Below, one piece after another: positions 1-12,665 of a stretch of DNA of 64,000 bases. Made by a program: the position numbers and the translations under genes. The stretch is from Sarcocystis neurona. Taxonomy: Eukaryota > Apicomplexa > Conoidasida > Eucoccidiorida > Sarcocystidae. The stretch covers positions 3,269,434 through 3,333,433 of the forward strand of contig KL647291.1 in assembly GCA_000727475.1 (NCBI GenBank). The letters are read 5' to 3'. The first letter of the stretch is position 1, and every line of letters starts with the position of its first letter. The notes beneath the pieces are model-generated. The model saw nothing but the letters and a program-made list of their open reading frames with translations. It was not told where the DNA came from and did not search any database.

Positions 1-303
1 GGCATCCGCATCCGCTGCCGCGCCCTGCTGTTCGTCAAAAGCATGCGATGCCTGGGCTTCTCCTGCCCCCGCAGCAGCAGCAGTTTCTCGGACCATGTGC
101 GCCTCCAGCAGCTGCAGTTGCTGCTGCAGCTGCTGCTCGCGCTGCAGCCGGCGCTTCTTCAGCGGGACGTACTCCGGCTCGTTATCCTGTTGCTGCTGCA
201 CGTCCCGCAGCAGTTGCTGCAGCAGCAACCCGCCTGTCTCTTCCTCTTCCTCCTCTTCGCCCCCGGCTCCTCCTCCTCCTCCGTCTAGAATCAAAGAGGT
301 CAT
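1..303 (-). CDS. N-terminus of a DDX41/Abstrakt-like DEAD-box RNA helicase, cut by the window edge
   Basis: The reverse strand reads 101 codons without a stop from an ATG at 303-301 to the window edge, so the 3' part is missing. An A stands at -3, which suits a eukaryotic start. The protein opens with a short Gly run (residues 8-15), seven Glu (16-22), a Leu/Gln segment, then EPEYVPLKKRRLQREQQLQ at 42-60, followed by Gln- and Ala-rich low complexity. An acidic stretch followed by a 'YVPLxxRR' block is the usual start of DDX41/Abstrakt proteins, spliceosomal DEAD-box helicases of the nucleus. No helicase motif lies inside the window, so the name rests on this short block only. The Gln/Ala tracts match the repeat habit of the other genes here. 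It could be another nuclear protein with a similar basic patch. Confidence 0.5.
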   Translation of the reverse strand, partial: MTSLILDGGGGGAGGEEEEEEETGGLLLQQLLRDVQQQQDNEPEYVPLKKRRLQREQQLQQQLQLLEAHMVRETAAAAGAGEAQASHAFDEQQGAAADADA

Positions 304-3300
304 TTTCTCAGCGGCTCGGCAGCGGCAGTAGCAGGGATAAAGCAGCCAAACAACGGAGCACGGGAGGAGGAGGGGAACAACAAGAACGAGAATGACGCAC
401 CGCACAGAAGATGAGAGAGTGCGCGCCCAGCAGACGTGGTAGCGACATATATAAATATTAGTTTTGGGGACAGGTAGATTCAAAAGGAAAAAGTGGCAGC
501 CGAAGAGGCAGAAGGTAACATGCACTAGCTTGCCAGCAGTACCCTTCTCAAGTCGGTAGCACCACCTTACAGTATGTGCCCATAGAAATTATGTATCCGC
601 GTGAAAACGCATGTTCCAACATGAAAACGCCTGTGTTTTCACGAGTGACAGTGTAGAAATGACTACGGAAAAGCGTATATTGATGTGGGCCGCAGAGGGC
701 AGAGGTGGGTGGGCATCGCTGCATACGCGCGGATACTACACCCGGGCCGTGAATCCGGCGTGAAACAAAGAACAACACGGGAAGGAGGAGGCGAAGGAGG
801 AGAAGGAAGGCGAGAAATGCAAAAAGGGAACAAATGGAAGCCAAAACTATCGAGGACGTCTGTGAAAATAGCAACAAATAAGTTCTGCTCAAAGTCGGCT
901 ACAGCCGCACATGAGGAAGAAATCGCTCTGAGATTTCGAGAAATTCTCGTATCTGTCGCACATCTGTTCCTTGGTACACGTCCACTCTCGAATTCATCCA
1001 CAGGTACACAAGAAACTTTGGTCAAAACGGGCCTACATGTGTCAGTCAAATACACGCGCAAGTTTATAGTTACACGTTTTCAAAGTATGGCACGAGTGAA
1101 ACATATATATTAAGATGCGGAATAGCTGTAAATAGGTAAGCACGATTGCCAGCATCGCCTGAGAAGTGAGACGCACGTAGAAACGAGTAGTGTGTAGTCG
1201 AACTGCTTTTGCCCAACAAAGTTCGCGAGACACACGAGGGAGAACCAATCCCGAATAAAAGGTAACAAGGTCGCGTTAAGTCGCCAGAGGAGTGGATGCG
1301 AAGACGACAACGCCGTCGTATGTGGAGCCGCCGCAGCACGGCAGGTAGAGGAACAGAAATGATAACGCATGCGTCGCTTGTAACGAAACGTAGACCGCAG
1401 CGCGGGAAATCGGAAAGAAGAGGAAATCAGATCCTTCTGCTGACGTTTTTCTACGGGAAATTGAGAAATCACAGGGGAAACGCTGAGAATCCAGTTCACA
1501 TGCAGGAAGTTCGTGAAGGGGCGAGCTGGACGCGGGAGGGAAACTAGACAAGATGGGAGGCGGAGGCGATAAAGGTCATTTGAGCACGGCAACTGAGGGA
1601 CCTGCCGCAGCGGCTGAGCGTAGAGGAGGGAAATTTACGCAGTTTTTGTCGGACAGGCGATGAAGCGACACTGGACGGTAGAAACGAAGGACGAAGGACA
1701 AACAAAAAAAGGACACGTCGATAGACAGCAAGAGGAACGAAAAAAGTGTTAAAAGGGCACTGGACAGTGCAGAGACACGGGAAAAAGGGGAAATTGACTA
1801 CTGTGAAAGACAAAATGTACCCCTTGTGACTGTGAAATCGGAAAAACTGTGGTCATCTGCATGACGTCGACCGCTATTTTCACACATGATGCCCGTACGG
1901 CGCGTCCTGCTTGCTGCGCTCCTGCTGCTACTGCTACTGTTGGTATATTGTTGTTGCTGTTGCTGCTGTTCGTACTATTATTGATTTTACTTCTGCTGAA
2001 ACAAGTTTTGCTGGTGTTGCCACTTCTCGTGTTTCCGGCCCCAGGTGCTGCTGCTGGTGCTGCTGACACTTTCGCTCGTGCTACTACGATTGCGCTGCTG
2101 CTTCGGGCTGCTTCTATCACTCCACCTGCAGCTGTGGCTGCTGCTGCTGCCGTTGCCTTTCTGGTGCTGCTACTGCTGCTGGTGCACTACGAATCGAGTT
2201 TCAATGATACGCCCTTGTCCATCAACATCAAGACGTATATGCCCGTAGTTAGACTCTGTTAGCGTGTATGTGCATATCCGTGCGTCTACGCACGAGTCTC
2301 GTACATGTATCTTCCACTCGAGAAGCAATATAAGGATGTACGGGCGATCATACCGCTAGTTCTGCTTATATTTCAACGTATAACTATAGTTGACTATTTA
2401 TACGCGCATGCATACACGTTTGTAATGACTATATATATCGAGGTGTACGTACGTAATATGCTTACTGGTCTGTCTATCCATCTGCACAGGTACGTATGCA
2501 CGTATATACACGCAGTGTGCTAGTCCACTCACCGTATGTGCCTCCTCGCGAACCTACAGAAGCGCAAACATGTAGATGCTATATGTGCCTCCGCATGTAT
2601 AACTTTATGCAGGGCACCTTTATGCCACCACGTGGTGGATCACCTTTTTCCGTCCGAGGTTCTAGGATGTATCGCAAACGTAAAGAGTCACCGTACACGA
2701 GCAAGCAAAATCAGGGGAAGTAAGCTCATCTTTACCTGTGGCCAATCGATCCCTTCTATACTGACACATGCTGGATCTTGAACCACAATATTTTATTCAC
2801 GTCAGATGGTTGTGTGCACACGTGTACGAGGAGAACGACGCAGAAGATGGAGATCGGATGCGTGGAGGTAAAAGAGGAGCCAACAACGTTTCTGTGTACT
2901 TCTCCATATGTACAACTGTGCATATTCCCACGCTTTCACTATTACGTTCGTAGCCACTTGTATGTGAAAGCATACACATATGAGAAACTGATAAACACAG
3001 ATCCGTATTTGTCGCCATAGTCCGTTTATACAGACGTATGGTGTCCGTGAATCTGAAGTAGGGGCAGCTCTACATTCATTTGTGTTCGTGTATTTACATA
3101 TGTATACAAGTGGAAGGGTAGAGTCGAGGAAGTAGAGGAGAGCATGGATGTCTTGTTACATTGCAGTCACACAATCGCAGTATCCGTTCTCAACGACAAC
3201 TATTTACCTTTGATAGCGATATACGTATACGTGTGTGTGTACAAACTGGCAGAAGGGCTGCTGCAGACGTGACAGCAAGTCAGAGAGCCGCCTAATCAGA

Positions 3301-4796
3301 CACACATGTATGTATATGTATATATATATACATATATAAATGACTTATTCAATTCAAGAACTCAAGGAGCTCTATTTGACGTATTTGTGTTTGTTTGGAC
3401 CTCTACACCAACTCAATGTATGGAGACAAAGGAAGACAGCTGCGGACACGTGTGGTGGTGTACGTACTTCACTGTCTCTCTGTGTGCCCACCTACATCAG
3501 CATCTTCTCTAAGAACCTTGCAGCCCCTTACAAAATAGACCTACACAGCCAAGGAGGGAGGACCGCTACCCGTAGGGGGAGACAGTTGACATCGGTGTGT
3601 GACCACAGATACGCAGAAACGGTCTTCGTGCACAGGTGTGCCCCTCCGCGTGCAGATACGTACATTTACAGCATCACATGTGTGTGCCAGTTCGTCTGGA
3701 TAGGTGCATACAGAGGAACGGTAGATAGGGCAGCTCAACAGGCAGCCTCTTGTCTCCCTTTCTACGTAGACCCGTATCTTCGCATAAAGGTTGCGGGTGC
3801 GGACGCATCTGCACACCTACACATACACATATATGCGTGTATATATATATACGTGTGCTTATGCGTACTGTTCTGTGAAGGGAGATTACCAACAAACAAC
3901 GTCTGTAGGTATATATATACATGTATTAATGTGTAAACGCGTCTACGTGCGCGTAGGGGTAAACAGGACAGTGGTATGTCTGATACGTGGAATCACCACA
4001 TTTGTTGTGCCTCCCTTCTCAGATACGGGTACACACATGCATATATATATGTATATAAATGTGCATATAAGTATGGAATAACGCCGTATCTTTGGCAGGT
4101 ACGACCAAGCCTATAATGCATCATGTAAACCCTACAGACACCGCAGTTATGTGAATATTGGTGTCTCCGTGTAGGACCGTCAGCACGTACATGACAGGAG
4201 AAAGGCAACGAGGGAAACACATGTCCTATGAGTACACAGGCCTCGCTTCCTTCCCCTGCATGCATATGAATGCACAGGGTACGTTGCAGCAGTCACGCAC
4301 ACGTAGAAGCCACGAGTGGATCTCATTATGTTACGGTGGAACGGCCGGATGATAATGAGCAAGCTAACTACGTATGGAGTATACGTATATTATATTTACT
4401 AACGGGTGATGATCCGTACGCATAACTCCTGCGTCTGTATAACCAGAACAGCTGGTGGTGCGATGAGTGCCATTCATGTGCTCTCGCAACGCCAGTCTCT
4501 TCAACGGCATTTAAAACTGTGAACGGCTGCTGCTAACGCGACTTCGTGCGTGTGAGTACCCTTTTGCGGATGGGGTCTGACTAGAAAACTTCTGTGTTTT
4601 GAGACCATTGGGAGGCAGCAGGTATTTGTGATGGTGCAACAGACAGAATCACCGCACAGGCTGTCTGGTACGGTGTGTGTAGAAACACACAGTGACTGAG
4701 AAACTCACTCGTGCGACTTTATTCGGGAAACTGGACGATAAATAGTGCGTCGAACGAACCACAAAAAATGCCGCCTTTCCGGTGGTCATTTGGGCT
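304..4796. other. Low-repeat stretch without a supported gene
   Basis: The first few hundred bases would carry the promoter and 5' UTR of the reverse-strand gene that starts at 303. The rest has only short, mutually overlapping frames on both strands without recognisable domains. One CTG/GCT-rich block lies at about 1.9-2.2 kb. Short TA/CA microsatellites appear around 2.4, 3.3, 3.8 and 4.0 kb. No RNA gene is recognised. Confidence 0.5.
1905..2190. repeat. Imperfect CTG/GCT (CAG) trinucleotide block
   Basis: About 290 bases are dominated by CTG, GCT and TTG triplets on the plus strand (CAG/AGC on the minus). Frames across it give Leu/Ala runs on plus and Ala/Ser/Asn runs on minus. Neither frame continues into non-repetitive protein-like sequence, so a coding role is not supported. 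It is the only clear CAG-type block in the left 15 kb apart from the gene at the edge. Confidence 0.6.
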
Positions 4797-5135
4797 CTAG
4801 AGTTTGTCCATTTGCACAGAGGCCCACGATTTGTTGAAAATCAGAGTGCACGAATGTCTCAACTGAGCTTCACCAGTCCGCCGGCACACCACAATCCAAC
4901 GGACCCTCTCTATATTTTGAGTGTGAACACGTATTGTACGGCTCCCGTTTGGAAATCGGCGACCTTCAAAAACGGCGGTAAGTCGCGCCGAAGTATCTCG
5001 GCAGCCGATGAGCCCCTTAACGCCGCAAGCAAGAAATTCAGCTGGGTCCATCGAGCAGGCACTCCACGGTACGAAGTTTCCAGGTTTTCCTGGTGTGTTC
5101 GAGCGAGATGAGTGGGAATTTTTTTTCCAGTACAT
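4797..5135 (-). pseudogene. SRS-domain relic (SAG1-related surface antigen fragment)
   Basis: A 112-codon reverse-strand frame has the layout of the latter part of one SRS domain. There is a Cys-Gly after a hydrophobic residue (FLACG), a Cys followed by TSARLTAVF, a beta-strand segment ending in RWIVVC, then a last Cys in SCTLIF. The intact SRS gene at 9.6 kb has the same order in its fifth domain: FKCG, Cys-STSANLTTLV, LCYSC, HCKVLVEV. No signal peptide, GPI tail or second domain lies in frame on either side, and a stop directly precedes the first ATG, so it looks like a decayed copy. A single exon of a functional gene cannot be excluded. The match is by pattern, not by an alignment score. 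Confidence 0.42.
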
Positions 5136-8100
5136 CTAAACTACTTTTTCGCCTTGCTAGCGCAGATGCAATCCGCGTAGGCGCGTGAAACGACGCGTGG
5201 CAAATTGCAAACAGTACCAAAAACTCAGCCGTCAGTTGCGGTGTGTCAATGCCGCATGCAATATAAACACTTTATAGAGAATTTAGTGTATTTGCACAAG
5301 GTAAGCGGTGGTCAACACGTGCACCCAGCAGGTCGTAGGCTAACGAGCTTTACAGAGCCGCATACGCGTTGAAGCAAGCTGCTGGAATGACTGCGAGCTC
5401 CCCATAAAAGAGAACACTACCCTTATTCACCAGCATTCCTTACCGTCAAAATAGACGGTTCCATGCCCAGTTGGAACCACTTCTGGAGGAAAACGGCCGA
5501 CGCGTCTTGAGCGTCCACGTACTCACTGTGCTCGTGCAGCTTTTAGCAGGGAAAAGAATTGCGTGGAGCTGTACAAAGAAATTGTAGGGTGAGTGTCGTG
5601 CGGCACCATTATAGGTCTTGCAGCAGGACACTGGTATCAAGGGGATTCCTGTGTTCCCACTGAAGTTTGAAAACTCTACTGACCTACAGAAAAGCTTCGA
5701 GAAGTGTTGTTGCTCCCCGATTCATGTAGAACACGAACAGACAGAGTTCGCACTCGGACTATATGTCGTAGTTGACATACGCAGCTTAGGGCAACAGAGG
5801 TAGGAAAAAGGCGGCAATGCGTACCGAAAGGTGGCACCTGGGAAAAATGCGGCAGACCGTACTTCTAAGAAATTGTTCCACAGCATGTGGACAAATACTC
5901 AAGGTGTACATTTACCCACAAAAGTGTTCGAACGGCAAGAGAAATAGAGCTGCAGCTTCAGGTTGGGTTCGCCGCTTGTGTAGAGCTTTGATAACGTATG
6001 TGGGCGCTCGGCGACACACACGTGGCTATGGCCAACGCGAAGTCTACACCGGTGACGCGAAATTTGCACCTGTGATTGGCACTGTATGCTTCCCCGATAT
6101 GCTTCACCCTGTTGTTCAGGATCCTTGCAACTGACCTGATTTGTTGGCCCTTTTCCACGCAAACACGCTCTACGAAAATTAATGCTGGTTTGCATATCAT
6201 CTTGTTACTTTACTGCAGAACCGTGTGGCAGAAGTTGCGTTGTTCAAGACTACCAATGATCTCCGCACGTTCTGCAGATTTTCTTGTTGAAGGCGGCGCA
6301 CCCCTCCTCATTCTTCTGACGCGGACTTCCAGCATTGTTGAGGAGTGTATCCGCATGCAAACAAAGGTAGTGCTATATCCTTTTCGAATGCATACTGCGC
6401 TAGGTGGTCCGGTGAATCGCAACTCGATATAGCGTACTACGCTCCCATCGCAGTGCTAGGACGTTGGAGGCAGTCTCTGAATCGGCAGCACGCGACTTCC
6501 ATCGCCACAATAACAATGTATATATGTGTGCACGAAGGACGCGCAGTTTTCGAAGGTCTGGCTGTTGCAGCCTCCTTCCAGGGTCAGTGACGGCACCGCA
6601 CGGAGTAGTCTCCGACAGGTATCACGGAACATGTAAATGATGCAGCTCCTTGGTTGTATCAGTCTGCACGGGCAAAAACTCCACAACGGATCCATAAACT
6701 CGAGACAATGCATGTGCGGACACAAATTGTCAAGTCCCCATTCATTCCTCGCAGCCGCTTGCACATTGTGTAATGAGTTTAAGTAAAAAAAGAGACTTTC
6801 CATTGCACGTGGGTACTTTTCTGAAGTGCGACGAAGCCGCTCGTCAGCAGCAGCGTCTTGTGAAGCGCTTTCGCGTAGGTAGGTACTTTATCGAATGCGG
6901 CGCGCATCTCGCCGGAGCTGCTACATTGGTATAACGGAGTCCGGGCACAAAGACCACCTAGACTGATTTCTGCGACAAAGAGAGCGGCGACCTTACGCGC
7001 GACCTCTGACGGTCCGAAATGTGAGTGTAGCGCGAGTTGAAGCGTGTGGGCGCCGCCGGTGGATATCGTGTACTGCGAGGTCGACATCTCGAGTGTACAA
7101 GGCACCTTCATTCGGATATAAAAAACCACTGTGCTGAAGCCCACGAAGTTCCACCCTTTATAGTCAGTATACGTATACGTATAAACATGTATAGGTAATG
7201 TACTGGGATGTCCAGGTGTCAACTGTAAAAGGTAGTTCCACGTTATTTCGCTTTCGAAAGCGATTCAGGTAGAACGGACGAAGTTCCGTCTACTACTACT
7301 GAGTGACCGTAAACTGCGTACGTTTTGGATTATTCAAGTGTGTGAAACCGTTCGTGCTCCCGGTTTGGTCAAACTTAGACCGTAGCGCGTTCATTTGCGA
7401 AGCTCAGGGTGGACAGTATACTCGCCTCGTGGGGACGGAACGTCTACATGTGGTCCACAAGGATACCTGTAGGCCTGCGTCAGCGCGGCTGTTGTAAACA
7501 GTGTCAAAGACTGATCTACAGTGGAAGGACACTCACCCTCCTCCTAGCATAGACATGAGAAAACACTTCCAGCAACTGCGAGGCAGACGGCGTCTCATCA
7601 TTGCTCAGTCAAGAGACAGACGCCCGCTACCGATGATCATCGTTAGTTCGGTGCAACATAAGGCCGTGCTCTGGCAGAGACATGTCCGCCCAAGGTTTCT
7701 CAAAGGCACAGCCGTCTGTGTAAGCTTCACTGAACAGGTCATGCGGCGTAGGAGGCAACTGACAACCCTGCCACGTGCCTCGGTGGTTTGTTGCATCCGT
7801 CCGGCGTTAAGATACATCACAGTAGCTTGGTTGAGATTGTCGGGTAGTTTTTGTGGTATACATATATAGATAGTTTAGTGAATACGCCTGCAGAGTGGAT
7901 GCGACCGCCGGTGAACCTGTATAAGAACGTAACAGTCTCAACCGATTACGCCGGGGAACGCACACTTCTGTATACATACATTCTGTCGCAACAGAAAAGA
8001 CTCACGGAAAACTAGACAACACGCAAAGGGATGATTCACAAGGACGACGTTATCTACAGCTCTACTATTTTAAGAACTGGATAACTAAAGGGGTCCTCCA

Positions 8101-9588
8101 ACCAGTCGCCTTATCGAGAATATCTCTCGTGTTTTTTTTGCACATAACGCGTATCCAACTCATACGCACAATCCCAACGCTGCCGTGTCACAGATACTAC
8201 AGTTTGGCGCACTAAGGAGTAAATACACAATGCAGCATATCAACGTGGTCTATGGCACCCATGCTCGCTGCTTGCTGTGGCTGCCCAGTGTGGAACCGGC
8301 GCAGGCCCCGACACAGAACAGCCTAACGTGTACAGTGACACGTTGATCCAGGAGGCAGACGTTTTCTCAAGCAGTGCGGCGTAGAGTCTTCTTTGTCAAC
8401 GTCAGGCTCCACTACAGATACACCGTTAAAGATTAAGCAGCACCTGCCGTACACCGAACACCGGGAAATTCGCAGGCCCAGTTTTTTAGCTGGCGAACGC
8501 GACGTGAGCTTCCGATAATGAAAGTGATTCTACGTGCGTACGGACGCCCGCGCCAGCAGGGCCGTGCTGAAGATGAACTGTCGAGAGTAGACTGTTCTAC
8601 TGACCCGTACAGTTTTCTTCGACACGTATGTTGAGCAGGTTTTCTTCAAATGCAAAAAGATGGTCCGGACGCAAGTATCGCAGACCAGATAGAAGTCAGA
8701 GGCGGTAATTAGCTATGGGGCAGAAATCAGACCATCTCTTCTTGTTTTTTACAAAAAAGTGTAGCCACACGCGTAATGCCTTTCTTTTCTTACATGTACC
8801 ATGCACAGTCTTGTTCAGTGCAGAGGCGCTGATTCTAGCGGGGACGAAGAGCCCAGTTGTTTGGGACCATACTCGACGTAGTAGCCATACAAAAGAAAAA
8901 GCCAGATTCGAAGGGCGCCAAAGCAGTCGCAAGCACTTTCAAGTTCGGTGATACGTGCGTTGTGGTCCGGACGGAGGAGGTTGAAGTAGCTGCGGGCAAA
9001 GCCGAATACATAGGCGACGAGAAGTGCTCACTCCAGAAAATCCGTCGAAGCAATCATTTTCCAGTGTGGCTGAATACGTCGAACAATTACGTCACCTAAG
9101 CAGTTCAGATCTACAGATCTGCGTGTTGTTGACTGTGAAGCCGTGACGGTCGTAAATTGTGTGTGTATGGCTATCGGGAGTTCCTTGAACATTTCTTGTC
9201 ACCAGGGGTTTGTCGTACTCACGTCAAAGACAACCCTGCACTGTTGGCGCGCGTAAAGGTTTCCCCGTGATGTTCTTCTTCCAAACCTACATCTGTCAAA
9301 CGTGGGGCCCGTCTGCGCACCAAGCAGTCCCACAGGGGGTGCTCTGCTGCGGTGATCTGCGCTCTGAGTCTAGCCCAGACGCACAGTCGGACAGATGCGC
9401 AGCAGACGACTGCACCTACCAGGCACATCAGACGTGAAACTGTGTTGTTCCGCCGTAGACGTGGTTCGCCTTAATACCACTCCCCCGGAATACTACTCTA
9501 ATATATCACTGTTTTAATTCTTTCTCCTCAAAAGGGTTAGGCCCGCAGTGCAATTTTCTGCTACTACGAAGGGCTTGAACCAGCTGAA
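5136..9588. other. Stretch without a supported gene; upstream region of the SRS gene
   Basis: Several open frames of 60-150 codons occur. Two read somewhat like protein but match no family I recognise: 6779-7222 on the minus strand (147 codons) and 8857-9099 on the plus strand (80 codons from TTG, no ATG). They may be relics of fast-evolving surface genes or chance. Simple repeats are rare here. The last few hundred bases should hold the promoter of the SRS gene; no distinctive element is visible. Confidence 0.4.
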
Positions 9589-11514
9589 ATGACGGCTTCA
9601 CGTCGAGTTGTGCGGACTGCTCGGGCAGTTGCCGCTGTTTTCATTGGTTCGGCGCTCTTACAGGGAATCGCTCAGAGGGGCGCTGAAGCTTCAACCGTGG
9701 AGTGCACTGCTGCTACGGTGGAGCAGGTTCAGTTTCTAGCGACCGCGACCGCAGTCAAATTCAAATGTGGTGTCGGGTTCCCGAACTTCCTTCCAGGAGA
9801 TTTGACCACAACGTATGAGACCGATGCGTTTCCGGACAATTCTGGCGTAGCTGCGGCCCAGCCCGTTGCCCTTAAGAGTGCTCTCCACAAAGCAGTGCTG
9901 ACGAAAGACGCAACTGCTGACCCGACATACACGCTCACCGTGAGTCAATCAACTGTCGTAAAAGCTGACAAAAGCTTATACTACTACTGCAAAAAGGCAG
10001 ATGCAAACGAATACTGCAAACTGCGAGTGGACGTAAAGGCGAGAGCTGCGAAACCTGCAACGACATGCAGCTCCCAGACGCTCAACAAAATCCTCCTGGA
10101 CAAGGACGACACAAGCATAAAGTTTGCCTGCGACAGTGCGTACCCGACGTTTCTCCCAAATGGTCTGACCGAAGCATACACCACGCGAGGGGACAAAAAG
10201 GCTGCTTTGACCGCGCTGTACCCGCAAGCAACTCTTGCGCAAGACAGCAGTGCCACAAACGAATATACTTTGACGATCCCCGAGCGCACAAACAGCAAAA
10301 TTTTGTACTTCCGCTGCCAGAAGGCCGAAGACGATGTTTGTGATGTAGAAGTCACTGTGGAAAAAAATAAGCAGGGTTCTGACTTTGGGGCGCCTGTGAC
10401 GTGCACTAGCACGACAGATCAAGTGGACGTGACGTTAGCCGCTGAATATCCTGGAGTAGCATTCGCTTGTGGCGTGGACGTCCCTACACTTGATCCTGAA
10501 GATTTGACCAAGGTTTACGACAAGGAAGAAATGCAGAACGCAGTAGAGCTCAGCACGCTTTTCAAAAAGGCAGCATTGTACACCGATTCGACTGTGGCTG
10601 CTCACACCTACCTCCTGTACATCCCCCACAGAGAGGAGAAGAAATCGCTGTACTATAAATGCAAGAGCGACTCCAAGACGTGTAAGGTCAAGGTAACGAT
10701 TGAAGCGAACAAAGACGTCGTGCCAGTATGTCAGAATGCCGCCACAGGCACATACCTGAGCTACGAGGACTTCAACGAGAACGTGAAGTTCAAGTGCGGT
10801 GAGGCATACCCCGATGTAGTTCCGTCAGATCTAACCATGGTTTACGACAGGGATCCTAGCGCTAACTCTTCCGCCAAAGCGGTCGCGCTAACGAGCGTGT
10901 ACAGTGGAGCAAAACTTGAGTCGGACGGTGACAAAAAGTCCCCAACTTTCAAGCTAACAATTCCGGAGCATCTTCCTCGGGAAGTGAAGAAAATTTACTA
11001 CCAGTGCAAGAAGGCAGACAACACATACTGCACTGTGAGCATTCGCGTGGCAGAAAAGAAGCCACAGATGATGACGTGTTCTGCGGGGGGAGAAGAGAAA
11101 GTCACAATCACAGGTGCCGGGGAGATTGTGAGGTTTAAGTGCGGTGAAAATCTGACTCTGCATCCTACCAGTGCAGAAGAGGTATATGACAATGATGACA
11201 AAAAATGCTCTACCTCTGCCAATCTCACGACACTCGTTCCCAAAGCAAGTCTCGCCACGGACAAAGAGGATGCGAACGGGAAAGTACTTACTTTCACTGA
11301 GCTTCCAACTACAGACAAATCTCTCTGCTACTCTTGCAGTGCCCCGACCCAGTCTCAAGCGGCCGGTGCCTCTTTCAGGGCACCACAGACTTCGAAGCAC
11401 TGTAAAGTCTTGGTCGAGGTCAAATCTGCCGCCCACAGTTTAAATGCACAGACTCTAGCAGGCCATGCGCTAATCCTGATGTCCCTTGCGGGCGCGGTAC
11501 TCTCAGCCCTGTAG
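9589..11514 (+). CDS. GPI-anchored SRS-domain surface antigen with five tandem domains
   Basis: A single-exon frame of 641 codons. Residues 1 to about 34 form a signal peptide: a basic start, the hydrophobic core VAAVFIGSALL and small residues near the likely cut. Five repeats follow at about 36-150, 157-256, 268-372, 377-488 and 493-612. Each has a first Cys, then F-x-C, a YD/YT turn, an 'L..IP'-type strand, the 'LYYxCK' strand and a final Cys with alternating Val. Domains 1-4 have four Cys each; domain 5 has six (497, 518, 540, 580, 583, 605). The last 25 residues are hydrophobic and small, as for GPI attachment, with Ser/Asn/Ala near 613-619 as possible anchor sites. Possible N-glycosylation sites are N426, N521 and N545. 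The SRS family serves coccidian attachment and immune interaction at the plasma membrane. The ATG is the first in frame before the signal peptide. Confidence 0.9.
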   Translation: MTASRRVVRTARAVAAVFIGSALLQGIAQRGAEASTVECTAATVEQVQFLATATAVKFKCGVGFPNFLPGDLTTTYETDAFPDNSGVAAAQPVALKSALHKAVLTKDATADPTYTLTVSQSTVVKADKSLYYYCKKADANEYCKLRVDVKARAAKPATTCSSQTLNKILLDKDDTSIKFACDSAYPTFLPNGLTEAYTTRGDKKAALTALYPQATLAQDSSATNEYTLTIPERTNSKILYFRCQKAEDDVCDVEVTVEKNKQGSDFGAPVTCTSTTDQVDVTLAAEYPGVAFACGVDVPTLDPEDLTKVYDKEEMQNAVELSTLFKKAALYTDSTVAAHTYLLYIPHREEKKSLYYKCKSDSKTCKVKVTIEANKDVVPVCQNAATGTYLSYEDFNENVKFKCGEAYPDVVPSDLTMVYDRDPSANSSAKAVALTSVYSGAKLESDGDKKSPTFKLTIPEHLPREVKKIYYQCKKADNTYCTVSIRVAEKKPQMMTCSAGGEEKVTITGAGEIVRFKCGENLTLHPTSAEEVYDNDDKKCSTSANLTTLVPKASLATDKEDANGKVLTFTELPTTDKSLCYSCSAPTQSQAAGASFRAPQTSKHCKVLVEVKSAAHSLNAQTLAGHALILMSLAGAVLSAL

Positions 11515-12665
11515 ACTCCTTCCGAATTAGCGATCGCACATTCCGCTTTCACCTGAGGCACGGCCTATACCTGAAACATAAAATATATCCTGCATACGAC
11601 AATCTATAAGCCACTCCTTTGCCAGCAAGTTTTAAACACGTATTTCGAACATCAGTTTTTGCGGTCAATTTGAAGGCTTCCTTCATGATGCCGTCTGAAG
11701 AAACAGTTCGTCTCTTCACATTTCTCGTTTGTGTTAATTGAATTGAAAACCCGTGTGTCTCTTAAATCTGTGCGGGCGGCTCGGCCTGCGGAAACACGCG
11801 GTGGATGCCTACAGGTATTCGCCCACTGTTGTGGCTCTCGTTTAGAGGGCCGTGTGCCCGGTGATTTACTAGTCGGTGCGTACATCTGCGCCCCAAGTAG
11901 AAGTGCTTCCGAGTGCATGGAATTACTTTTTGTTGCTAGAAACTCATATTACCTGCTGGTAGTCAGCGGCTGAAACTCGACTGCATTGAGCACTCACGAC
12001 AAAAATTTCACGGTGATAACTTAAGATCACTCTCAACCGTAGTGCACCCTGCATTGCCTAGTTTTTCGTGGGTTAACCCGCTAGCCTCCTGACATTCACA
12101 CGGCAGTCACCGCCTTGCGCTAATTATCCTGGAGTAGTACTCGCGTAGGCTTTCATACCGGTGAGAATGCATGGGGGGCTACCGTAGATACGCACTCCGC
12201 AGGACACTTTAAGTGGCCGCACCGAGGCTTTTCTGCTTCAAGGGCTACACCTTTCGTAGAAGGTGTAGTCCACGTTCTGTCAAGCATCCTCCTGAGCTGC
12301 TGAGGGTGTAGCCTACGGAGAATCTCAACATCAACTCCGAAAATTCAGTGGTAGCCTTCGTCGTGGTGTATTACGCCTTCTGACACCCTTCGGGTTTCCG
12401 AAGCTTTTTCCAGCATATCCACCGGGTACATCCTTCCGACCCTACTAGAAGGTAGAAAGTGTGTAAGAACCGGTATCACCCCTAGAGGTTGTGCAGCTGA
12501 AGACATACTGCTGACCAAAGGAAGGAGTGCGAAGGAAGTGTCAATTTCTACGCTGTGAAGCACTAGAAAATCTGTTTGTCAATAGAGTGAGGGCGAAGCG
12601 GACGTGTTTCCAACTGAAATAGGGTAAAGTTCGTCTTTGATCCGCAGCAGGACAGCCATTTCAGT

